Notes under the pieces: model-generated | Told to the model about the DNA's origin: nothing | What the model saw: the letters and a program-made list of their open reading frames with translations, nothing else | Databases searched by the model: none | Translations under genes and position numbers: made by a program | Shown: positions 47,356 through 56,990 of the stretch, piece after piece | How positions within the stretch are numbered: position 1 is the first letter of the stretch | Layout: each line of letters starts with the position of its first letter | Assembly: GCA_037893225.1 (NCBI GenBank) | Contig: JAZGUH010000003.1 | Coordinates: 434,001-498,000 of the forward strand | Origin: Hippasteria phrygiana | Taxonomy: Eukaryota > Echinodermata > Asteroidea > Valvatida > Goniasteridae | Direction of reading: 5' to 3' | DNA length: 64,000 nucleotides

Positions 47356-47790
47356 AAAGGTAGTATACAACATTTGCAAACATCAAAAAACAAAACTACA
47401 GAATTATTACGAAATACCTTACTGGACTGTAAGTAAACAGCAGTCTCAAGCATCCTGTGAAATCATGGCACATGGTGTGCTGTCGTTTTCAAGAAAAGTA
47501 GAATTTATATCGTTTTCCAACAATTGTCGGCTGACAATCGTTGGAAATAGTCTAGTGCCCTGACCTGATAATTCCCCAACTCTATAAATTGCTCCGTATT
47601 GTTTAAAGTAGGGTCAGGGAACCAGACTACTAGAACAAATTTGTTTTCTCTGTTTTCCCAGCATCTATGCACACAAAACTTTAAACAGGTCAGCGTTACA
47701 GCATTTGCTAGCACGCTATAAAATACTAAACCCCAAATCCATTTATTTCTGAAAATTACAGCAAAAGCAAATGTTGTATACTACCTGTAA
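47356..47790. mobile_element. GGTAGTATACAAC element, best full copy
   Basis: Starts AGGTAGTATACAACATTTGC and ends with the exact complement, GCAAATGTTGTATACTACCT, giving 20 bp of perfect terminal repeat. The centre is a palindrome around CAATTGTCGGCTGACAATCG. Other copies are near 1060, 17633, 19246, 23786, 37222, 48845 and 59426. The target duplication is not clear. Confidence 0.8.
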
Positions 47791-48116
47791 GTCCTAACAA
47801 TGACTCAATTAATATGCATTTATCACATAGTTCATCATTTTACAATTGTCTCACACCTGTATATATACTGCTTCTTCCATGCTTAGCATACAGTTTACAA
47901 ACTCATAACCTTTACCTCTCGTAGTAGAATTATTATCAAACAGTATGTATACACGGTCCATAGTTTGTACAGATTTTACAGAATATACATGTACAGCTAT
48001 TATTTCAACAATCTAGGCATCCCTGTCGACTTTCACCGCTTAGTAAAAAGAAAAATATGCAATGCAAGAAACTACATGCCACCATAACTTGGAAGAAATA
48101 AAGTACTCTGGCTTTT

Positions 48117-48397
48117 TGAGGGGGCTTTTTGAGGGGGCTTTTTGAGGGGGCTTTTTGAGGGGGCTTTTTGAGGGGGCTTTTTGAGGGGGCTTTTGAGGGG
48201 GCTTTTGAGAGGGCTTTTGAGAGGGCTTTTGAGAGGGCTTTTGAGAGGGCTTTTGAGAGGGCTTTTGAGAGGACTTTTGAGAGGACTTTTGAGAGGACTT
48301 TTGAGAGGACATTTGAGAGGACATTTGAGAGGACTTTTGAGAGGACTTTTGAGAGGACTTTTGAGAGGACTTTTGAGAGGACTCGACTACAACTCTG
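48117..48397. repeat. 13-bp then 12-bp tandem arrays, with a CTACAACTCTG end
   Basis: About six GGGGGCTTTTTGA units, then about sixteen AGGACTTTTGAG or AGGGCTTTTGAG units. The right edge GACTCGACTACAACTCTG is the terminus of the hAT-like family seen at 29479, 50662 and 51574; the left terminus is missing. The open frames on both strands are repeat artefacts. Confidence 0.75.
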
Positions 48398-48720
48398 GCT
48401 GTAGCTAGATGTAGAACAAAAAGCTATGCCAATAGCTTTTTCCCTCATTCTGTATCTCTACGGAATTCTTTGCCTGGTGCATGATTCCCTTCATCTTACG
48501 ATCTTTCCTGCTTCAAGAGGAATCTTAATTCCTACCTCTTGTATCTTTGATTTAAAAAAATCTTTTTGTAGCTCCGTACCTCGAGTGGCTTTTAGCCTTG
48601 TTCGGGGCAAACTTGCATAACAAAAAATGTTTGTGTTTAGCATCGCCATGAAATTGGCCCCATGTTCAGGCAGGACTCCAACACATGATCTCCTGCTTGC
48701 TAGTACAAATGTCTTGAAGC
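48398..48720. repeat. Dispersed repeat, uninterrupted copy, plus SINE fragment
   Basis: 48398-48630 matches 51975-52410 (AGATGTAGAACAAAAAGCTA, AATCTTAATTCCTACCTC). This copy lacks the GGAAAGAGTT element and so shows the empty site. A degenerate family 2 tRNA-derived piece follows on the minus strand (48661-48720). Confidence 0.7.
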
Positions 48721-48844
48721 TGCCATGTTTGCCCTTGGACTGAAAATATCAATATAGTAGATTTCCCCCACACAAATGAATTATGGAAGAAACTATACTT
48801 TTGAACAAAAAGAACACCAATGTGCACCCAGAGAGCTTCCTTAA

Positions 48845-49247
48845 AAGTAATATACAACATTTGCAAAACATCAAAAACCAAATTCCCGAATTATGAAATG
48901 TGTACTTGACTGTAAGTATTAATAATAGTCTCAAGCATCCCGTCAAATCATGGCACCTGATGTGCTGTCATTTTGTGGAATTTTTGTATCAATTTCCAGC
49001 GATTGTCGGCCGACAATCGTTGGAAATAGTCTAGTTCCCCGACCTGATAATTCCCTGACGTCCATGATAAATTGCTCTGTTTTGTCTGTAGTAGGAGTCA
49101 GGGAACCGGACTACAAGAACAGCATTTCCCCAGCTTCTCTGCACACAAAACGTCCAACAGGTCAGTGTTACAGTATTTGCTATAAAATACTCAAATCCAT
49201 TCATTTCTGAAAATTACAGCAAAAGCAAATGTTGTATACTCCCTATA
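48845..49247. mobile_element. GGTAGTATACAAC element, second full-length copy
   Basis: Starts AAGTAATATACAACATTTGC and ends GCAAATGTTGTATACTCCCT. The interior matches 47356-47790. Confidence 0.75.
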
Positions 49248-49892
49248 AATATATTTTGATTTTGTGTCCCACACATGAAGACTGATATACATTAATACTG
49301 TGGGAATTAGGAGCAACTCACTCCTATTCAAAACTTGAAGATTATTAAATCTGTTACTTAATCGTCTGTCAATTTTGTGTGGAATGTCTCATCGAAAAAA
49401 CTCGTCACTTATCTAGTGCTATCAAATCAGCAATTCAATTTGGGAATTTAGTTTTCAGGATACATCCAAATAAGCACAAACACAGCAGCGTTAATCAGTG
49501 GACCACTCAGTTTGTGGGGGGGTCTATTTATCTGCTAGTCAGTCTAAATCCGACATACAGCAGCAGGTCTTGCACATTCCAAGACAGTAGAAGAATAAAT
49601 GGTGAGCCATTAACTATGTTGAAAAAAAAAAATCAATTTCATTTTTGGATTTTTGTTTCTCAAACTGTAGGTTTGTAAATTCTGTAAGAAGTGAACTTTT
49701 TTTTAAGGGGGGGGGGGGGGACTCACACTTTTAAATATAAATTGTAAATGCAAATTAACAGGCAAATTTATTGATTACATTTTGGTTGACTGATTGCTTG
49801 CATAATTGCTTAGTTTTGTTTTAACTGTATTCATCTATCTTTGCTTTACATATTATATTTTGCATGTACCCAAGACTCTAAATCTCGGACCA
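49248..49892. other. No gene seen
   Basis: AT-rich. A G run at 49709-49720. Confidence 0.5.
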
Positions 49893-49900
49893 CCTGGACT

Positions 49901-50294
49901 CAGTGTTCTAGCCAGGGTGAAATTAAAGCACAGGGGCATTGTGATCAAGGATAGACAATGCGAGCGTGGAGTGCGAAGTTCTTACAGTGTGGGGTCAGGT
50001 TAAAGAAGCTTCCTAGTAAAAAATGCCAAGGGGGTTTGGGTTAAGGGGCCCGAACATTTTTCGATTCTTTGTGGTGCAATCTGAGACAATTCCTGGCCAC
50101 TTTCCCTCGACTGTTCTGAGCAAAAGTTTGTAAGATTATTTAGGCAAAATTTAGTTCATTTGAAATTGTTTAGAATATACCCTTGCTCTTTAATTTATAT
50201 CGTAGTGGTAGCATAGGGGCAGGATTTAAGCGTAGTGCTAATTCCCGAATGCATAGTGGGTGCTAGCGCTATTTAATGCCTGGCTAGAACACTG
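49901..50294. mobile_element. hAT-like MITE, complete, with 8-bp target duplication
   Basis: CAGTGTTCTAGCCAGG to CCTGGCTAGAACACTG, flanked by CCTGGACT (49893-49900) and CCCGGACT (50295-50302), 7 of 8 matching. Same family as 13584-13987. Confidence 0.85.
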
Positions 50295-50661
50295 CCCGGA
50301 CTACTGTGCCAAAGTGCTTCAATTACACAGGCATGCCACAACATTTTCTTTAAAACTGTGGCTCATAAAATTTGTAAAGCTGGTGAGAAATGAAGTCGCA
50401 AACTCATCGATGAATGGTGTTTACAATGACCAACTTTTGGAACAACTATTGGATTGTAAATACATCGTACACAGTTTACACATGCGCATTGTAATTCTAT
50501 TGTTTGCATTTTAAGTTGCTATTGAACATATCTTTTCAGTAAGTTTCTTTCTTTTTTTCTCTCTCTTCTTTTTTTACAATATATTTACATCAATAGTAAC
50601 AGCAGAACTACAAAAGTAACGTAATACTGGTGTAAGGTATATGCTTGGAGCGAGTAATTAC

Positions 50662-50932
50662 CAGTGTTGTAGTCAAGACTGTAGTCAAGACCATCACAAG
50701 ACCACACAAGACCCTGCAAGAACAGCACAAGACCAGCACAAGACCAGCAGTCTTAATCCAAGTCTTAAGCTATTCAAATGAACTGTAACAAAAGCATTCC
50801 TTTGTCATGCTTTATGCTTGTTACTTGTGCCTGTTACAAGCTGGTCTTGTGAATGGTCTTGTGAATGGTCTTGTGCATGGTCTTGTGCATGGTCTTGTGC
50901 ATGGTCTTGAAATGGTCTCGACTACAACACTG
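50662..50932. mobile_element. hAT-like MITE with GGTCTTGTGCAT array and 8-bp duplication
   Basis: CAGTGTTGTAGTCAAGACTG to GGTCTCGACTACAACACTG, flanked by GTAATTAC (50654-50661) and ATAATTAC (50933-50940), 7 of 8 matching. The left half repeats CAAGACCA and the right half repeats TGGTCTTG, so the arms are complementary. Confidence 0.88.
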
Positions 50933-50940
50933 ATAATTAC

Positions 50941-51565
50941 CAACCAAACAGAGGCCTGGTTCTCATAGTCTTATTGAAGGCCGACAGCATTACTGGTAAG
51001 TTCCCAATTACAATGCCAACATACAGAATGGAAACATTTCATCTGGAGGCATACCAAAATATTCCCGAGTGATGCAAACAGGGATGGAGATACGTGTACG
51101 CGCTGTTTAACTTTGAGGACTATTTACAAGTAGTGGATCCGGAAACCGGGCTTCAAATTCTGGCTTGGAAAATAACAATCCCACTATAATTTTAAATACT
51201 ATCCCTCAAAACTGTTTGACAAAGCATAATGCGAATGATTCAATTTACTTTGGTTAGTGGAGATTACGCCACCTAGGATATCGTCTTGTGGGTGGGTGCT
51301 CTGCCCAATCACAATCCCTACCAAAACAAAATGAGGTCCCAACATATTCAGCCCCCTCCTCTACGAAAAAAAGGACAGGTCCCATAGAATCTAATGTCTC
51401 ACCGAAGCTTTTGATATGACCGACAATGTACAGCTAGTCACTTTATAATCAATTTCACAGGTTTCATCAGACTTTCACCCAATAACTTTCTTAACTTGTG
51501 ATGCGTATTAAAGGCCACATTTACACCATAACAAAAAACAAGTGTGACTAAAAAACACGCAAAAT
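50941..51565. other. No gene seen
   Basis: No exon or repeat end recognised. Confidence 0.5.
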
Positions 51566-51573
51566 ATACACAT

Positions 51574-51766
51574 CAAAGTTGTAGTCGAGTCCCTGCAAGT
51601 CCTTTCACAAGTCCTTTCGCAAGCAGAGTCAGAAGTCCTTTCATAAAGCCAGTCACAAGTAACTGGATGAACAATGACAAAGGAATGCCTTTGTCAAAGC
51701 TCATTTAAATAGCTTGTGATTGGAATTGGGACTGGAGGGCTTGTGATGGACTCGACTACATCCCCG
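51574..51766. mobile_element. hAT-like MITE with perfect 8-bp duplication
   Basis: CAAAGTTGTAGTCGAGTCC to GGACTCGACTACATCCCCG, flanked by exact ATACACAT at 51566-51573 and 51767-51774. The interior repeats AAGTCCTTTCACAAG. Confidence 0.9.
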
Positions 51767-51974
51767 ATACACATTAAAGATAATGTATTTAAGTAAATGT
51801 CCCAACTCTGATTTACATAATGTCTGTTAAGGAGTCGTTTTTCCAGGCAAACGTGTCATCGACCACAGACTTTTTCTTCACTGGGGACCTTTCCATAGAC
51901 TTTTTCCAGCTAGGGTACTTGAGCGTGAAACTCGTCTTTTCACCACTGATTTCCCATTAATATACTCTAGCTGT

Positions 51975-52410
51975 ACCGGTACCTAGATGTAGAACAAAAA
52001 GCTATGCCAATAGCTTCTACCCTCATTCTGTATCTCTGTGGAATTCTTTGACTGGTGCATGATTCCCTTCATCTTATGATCTTTCCCGCTTCAAGAGGAA
52101 TCTTAATTCCTACCTCGGAAAGAGTTCCATATCCGGCCATCACTTAGACCTCGTGCACAAAGTCTATGGGCCATGACAGAAAAAGTCAAAGTATTTTCAA
52201 AGAATAAGTTGAAATTTTTTCCCTCCTAAATTCATGTTTATTCATCAGATTTACACTTTTTGGTAGATTTTAAGTCATATTAAGGGAAAATAAGTGATGG
52301 CCGGATATGGAACTCTTTCCCCTACCTCTTGTATCTTTATTAATTTTTTTTTTTTTTAGCTCTGTAGCTTAAGTGGCTTTCAGCCTTGTTCGAGGTGAAC
52401 TTGCATAACA
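51975..52410. repeat. Dispersed repeat, interrupted copy
   Basis: The same repeat as 48398-48630, split at CCTACCTC by the GGAAAGAGTT element. Confidence 0.8.
52117..52320. mobile_element. GGAAAGAGTT MITE with exact 8-bp duplication and known empty site
   Basis: 204 bp starting GGAAAGAGTTCCATATCCGG and ending CCGGATATGGAACTCTTTCC. CCTACCTC stands on both sides (52109-52116 and 52321-52328). The paralogous repeat at 48398-48630 has a single CCTACCTC at the same place, which shows the state before insertion. Confidence 0.93.
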
Positions 52411-53047
52411 AAAAGAAAATCTCAGTTTTCTTGGCTTGAAACATGACTTTTTACGCACATGCAACAGTGAACGTTTGTCATCACAGCCATCCCTGCCCCA
52501 CACGAACTGCATCACACACCATTGGCAAAGTTGACCATACACACGTTTTCAACTTTGCCGACTGCTCACTGATGCATCACAACACAACTTTCAGTTGGTA
52601 CAATCTGTTGTATGATAAGACTTAGTTGGTTACGCATCCATATGTATACCATGGACGCATGGTTTTAGCCAATGGAGTATCTGGGTGGTTTTATACATTT
52701 AGAAATTTGACCTGCTGCACTGGATTTTCACGTGTTCTTTTTTCATGGAAGTCGCCCTGGCTCCAGATCTAAATAGAGGATAAATCTTCGATAGATACCA
52801 AAGAAATTATTCACATTTTCAGACCTGTGGGCTACACCCATGTTAATCTATTACAGGCGAACAATTTGGGACAAATTTCTCAATTTACGGAGAGAAAATA
52901 TGGAGACCTAGTTTTCAAATCCTGGCTAAAATCTTGCCCAGGAGGTTGGCTAACACTGACCTAATACCAGGGGAATGCTCCTTTGATGAACTCAGATCCA
53001 ATCAGAAAAGGTGGAGCGCAAGTGCTTACAAATAACAGGTGTCTTAA

Positions 53048-53259
53048 CCCTAACCTTTCCTAACCTGCCAAAATCAAACACCCCTTTGTGTTGAATTGTG
53101 TGTGATTGTGTACTGTAGAGCCTTCGCACCATCACTTTGCATGGGACTTGATGCCCTGATTTTGTCTAAGTACAAAGAATGTGCCATTGGTTTACTACAC
53201 AGTGTTGGAGTTTGTGTGGTTAGGGAAGGATTCTAGTAAAAAGGCTTGGGCTGTTAGGG
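53048..53259. mobile_element. TTAA-flanked element, CCCTAACC...TGTTAGGG
   Basis: 212 bp between TTAA at 53044-53047 and 53260-53263. Contains CAAACACCCCTTTGTGTTGA and inner inverted words. Confidence 0.7.
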
Positions 53260-53263
53260 TTAA

Positions 53264-54600
53264 TGGTGAAACACGACATGATGACGACGACGCTTCTCAA
53301 CTTACACGCAGCATACAGGAAATCCTTGCTGTGAGAGCCGTCGTACTCCTCAAACTCCACATGCTTTTTTTTCTAGCTAGGGTATTATTCAATCAACGAC
53401 CAGTGGTTATCCAGTTGCTGATCTGTGACGTACCTTGTGCCTGCGCACTCATAAAGTGCTAACAATCTCTAGTCAGGTTGTGATTAAACGCCATGAAGAA
53501 ACCGACATGTCCTGGCTCCCTGCCGTACACTGTCATACTTGCTGCTATTGGTAACCGACTATGTGACCAAACTTGGTAGGGCGGTTTTGAATAGTCGACT
53601 AGAGTAGTCCAAATTGTCTTCGTTCTCTGTGTAAGGTCAAAACTGAGCAGGAACCAATAACAATCCTGCTGATTTTAAAGTGCTGATGAATGTAAATTTT
53701 CCTACAGGCTTCGGGAGCTTGGCTTGATAAACCAATTAATGTGACATGAAAAGTCAACTGCCTGATGGGTTTTAAAGTCTCCACGCGACGACTGCCAGTA
53801 TCCACACATAGCACACACATGCTGCCTTTGTTTGTAACATTTATATTATATGCTTGCACTCTGCAAAATGTTCAAAGTCTTCAGTTTTTTAGGGCGTCGG
53901 ACTCTACTTCTTCTGGCCACGTTCAAAAGCATGATGCTGTTGATGTGCTGTGGAGGAACGACAAATGACGAAGACACAGTGAGACATCCCCAGTCAGGCG
54001 GAGAAAATAAAAAAGAAATTCCCCAGATTCTTAAAATCTATTCATATCTTTTCATACTAGGCTCTTAATTCCTTGTGTCCAGCTGTTATTGATGGGGGCT
54101 CCTATGCCAAGAACGGGTATGCAGCCAAGCGTAAACACAAACAATAGGCACCACTGAATAGAGTGGTCCTATTCAACGCACTTGGAGATCCCCTTTTGTG
54201 TGAAAGAAAGCCTTGTTTGAAAAAGCTCCGTCTATCCATTACACTCCCAGAACAATATTGTTGAAACATGAATGGAGTACGTGCAGGAATGTGCGTGTAG
54301 ACGACAACCAGCCGGGTGGTCTTTTCCAAACCGCAGCTACGACCGTCGTCCGTATTTAAGAGGTTAAAAACTGGTCACTGTCAGATAATACTTTTAGTAC
54401 CCTTTACCCCACTGGGTCAAGGATGGCATCTGATGCAGTGAATGCTTTCTTTTTCTTTCTCAAAACGGTTTTTCTGAGTAAATGAACTGTCCATTCCAAA
54501 TTTTCAAACTGGTACCCCTTGCTGCAATCTGAGCCTATGTTACCATTTAACCCACTATTTTGGGGAGATATTGAGGTGTTTTTTTTACCAATGTTAAAAA
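53264..54600. other. No confident gene
   Basis: A minus-strand stretch at 53306-53372 reads HVEFEEYDGSHSKDFLYAA between a TAG acceptor and a GTAAGT donor. It could be an isolated exon, but the acceptor lacks a pyrimidine tract and nothing joins to it. At 54070-54360 there are relatives of the right part of the 10480 element. Confidence 0.3.
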
Positions 54601-54604
54601 TTAA

Positions 54605-54775
54605 CCCTAAACGCCCCAAATCGGCCAAAATCCAACACCATGTTGCATTGTATTACATGGAGCTACGATGCCCCCATTTGTCTAAGTCCAAAAAATGTTC
54701 TATAGGTTTATTGCACAGCGTTGGATTTTGACAGGTTCGGGACACTTCCCAGTAAAAGTGCCACAGGAGCTAGGG
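54605..54775. mobile_element. TTAA-flanked element, CCCTAAAC...GCTAGGG
   Basis: 171 bp between TTAA at 54601-54604 and 54776-54779. Related to 53048-53259 (CAAAATCCAACACCATG against its complement near the right end). Confidence 0.7.
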
Positions 54776-54779
54776 TTAA

Positions 54780-55133
54780 CCCCTTGCCACCGGGTATTTC
54801 AAGGGGGCGCCGGGGGGCACCAGGCCGGGTTGTGCAGCTAAGTGAAACGGAAACAAGAGGCTTGTGCAGCCAAGCATAACGTACACAATACCCCAATAAT
54901 GGATTGAAAATGCAGAGATTGGCACAAATAGACGGCAACCGGCCAGGTGGAAATTTTGTCAATCCGCACATATATGTGTCAACGGATGGCATTGAACCCG
55001 GCTGACATCTATAGCCGCGGTTTGAAAATTGCCACCTGGCCGGTTGATGGCTAAAGATGCATTTTCTGCATTTTCAATCCTTTAAGCCGGCCTGGCATCC
55101 TGGAGCCCCACTACAACACCCAGACACAAGGGG
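54780..55133 (-). mobile_element. TTAA-flanked element, CCCCTTG...CAAGGGG
   Basis: 354 bp between TTAA at 54776-54779 (shared with the element on its left) and 55134-55137. It contains AATAATGGATTGAAAATGCA, the conserved block in reverse, and duplicated CACCTGGCCGGTTGA words. Confidence 0.7.
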
Positions 55134-55139
55134 TTAAAT

Positions 55140-55970
55140 AATGTACAAAATGGGGTTTTGTACATTTTCCTGCCTTCGCGGGAAAATGTCAAAATGGTGG
55201 ATTGGCACAATGAAGCGAGCTGCTGATCTCTATTGTGTCAATCTGTCATTTTGACATTTTTCCCACGAAGCACGCCCTCAACATTAGATTTTCTGGATAC
55301 GTGACAGAGGCTAATTTGGTCAAGAACTCACCAGAGAATACTTTGATGGGGGGAAGTGCGGTATAATGGAAGTGCGGGTGGAATGGAAGGCAGGACTCTA
55401 TAGACGAGGTGCCCTCTGACGCCACGTGTTGACATCTATATTGAAATGTGACCGGCGGTATGCGCATGCCTCGTGTTTTGCATAAAATTTGGTTTAGGAG
55501 TGACGTCGCAGGTTATAGATCGCCTTTGCATTATGTAACCTTTGCTGTCGCTCCTTAACCAAATTTGTGCAAAGCATGATGCGTGTGCATACCACCGGGC
55601 ACATTTCAATATAGGGCGGTTTAGATGTAAACAAAGGGTACACGGTCTGTATGGTGGGTTGGTGGCGACTTTTCACTGCTACTTGCTGAGCACCTACACC
55701 TAGGGCATTTCTCAAACCGCTGGCTTGGGCTCGGGCTTCGGCTTCGCGTAATTTTATGTCCCCAGATTTGGCAAGATCTTGAACCCTGTTTTTGCTATAT
55801 GTACATCAAAGTCTTATGTTTTAATTCCGGGCCAGAGCCTGTTTATTTATTTACGTATTCAAGGCTTCAGATTGGCAATGGGGCTGGGGAATAGCAGGAG
55901 ACGAAGCCCAAGCCCAAGCCAGGGTTTGAGAAACACCCCTAATGACTAGTATGGCGGGTTACCCAACAGT
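55140..55970. repeat. Short inverted repeats, no gene
   Basis: GTCAAAATGGTGGATTGGCA and TCAATCTGTCATTTTGACAT flank 55186-55262. CCAAGCCCAAGCC and GGCTTGGGCTCGGGC pair between 55720 and 55925. AATTTGGTTTAGGAGTGACG and GCTCCTTAACCAAATTT pair near 55487-55565. Confidence 0.5.
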
Positions 55971-55974
55971 TACC

Positions 55975-56690
55975 AGCCTTGTTCACTTGACTTGCTGACT
56001 CGGACTCGAGTCGTGATTTTTTTTTACTCTAGACTCGACTTGACTTTAAAAGAACATGACTCGTGACTTGACATGATTGACTTGAATAAATTTGACTTTA
56101 ACACTTTTATGAAAAGAAACACAAACTTTTGGGCATACGCACATATCGGTTAAAAAGAATGCCGAGCCTGTAGCGCATAGCGAGCTGGGGTGTCCAGTAC
56201 ATATGCGGGGGCCGCAATGCTGGCCGACTGCATGCAGAATCGTCAAGACGGCATGCCAGGTTGATTTTGTAGAGTTCAAGCATGCTAGCCTATAGACGAA
56301 TCCGGCGACCAAAATTAGAAGCATTTACTGCGGTGGCATCACGCTCGCGTGCGTATTTTACGCACGCGCTCGATGCAGCTTCGACCAACAGGGTGTTTAC
56401 AACTTGCACAAATGCGCGCGCGACTGAAATTAAAGAACGCGCGCAACCTGCACGCGAGCGCGACACCACTGTAAAAATGGCGTCGGCGAATTCCTGTATG
56501 CGTAGTCATTTGTCTTTGGATTTTAATTGACTATGTTCAACAACTGACTTGACACTAGGTATTTCACTTGAAAAAAAAATTGACTTGGGACTTGAATTGA
56601 CTTGGAAAAAATTGACTTGGGGCTTGACTTGACTTGGAAAAAATTGACTTGGGGCTTGACTTGAGAAAAAAATAACTTGGTTACAACACT
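55975..56690 (-). mobile_element. ACTTGACTTGG-rich element, copy A, with a nested insertion
   Basis: Shares AGCGCATAGCGAGCT, TGTCCAGTACAT, GACTGCATG and GTTGATTTTGTA with copy B at 63240-63710. The ends are built of ACTTGACTTGGAAAAAAATT-type words and finish GGTTACAACAC, like the hAT-like family. A GC-rich segment at about 56287-56507 is absent from copy B and has its own inverted ends (CGAATCCGGCGAC against GTCGGCGAATTC), so it is a later insertion. Confidence 0.65.
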
Positions 56691-56825
56691 TAATTTAATA
56701 ATATTGTTACATTTTTAACATAGGTTTTTCTTTTTTTGGGGGGGGGGGGGAGAAGCACTGCCTCGTTTGGCCACACCTTGATCCGCCAGTATTTTATAGT
56801 AAAATGGGGAAAACATTATACTTAC

Positions 56826-56990
56826 ATTTGTAGAAATGGGTCTTGATCTCGATTCCCTTTAGGACTTCTTTGACCATTGCAATCACTTTATTGATTTCCA
56901 CTTCGTCAAGCCCCGACTTCTTGTTCCATACTTGAAGGATGTCAACGTCCTGGTTTCGTATACTGACGCTGACTCCGCATATCTCATCCT
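56826..56990 (-). CDS. EIF4E3: EIF4E3 exon: (E)DEICGVSVSIRNQDV...
   Basis: 54 codons between split codons. It contains CGVSVSIRNQDVDILQVWNK and ends IEIKTHFYK plus one base at GTAAGT. This is nearly the C-terminus of the family; about 15 residues remain to be encoded by an exon not found below 56826. Confidence 0.9.

Noticed and set aside
48005..48448. Frames encoding Ser-Lys and Arg-Gly cyclic peptides
   Set aside because: Same cause: 12- and 13-bp arrays open on both strands.
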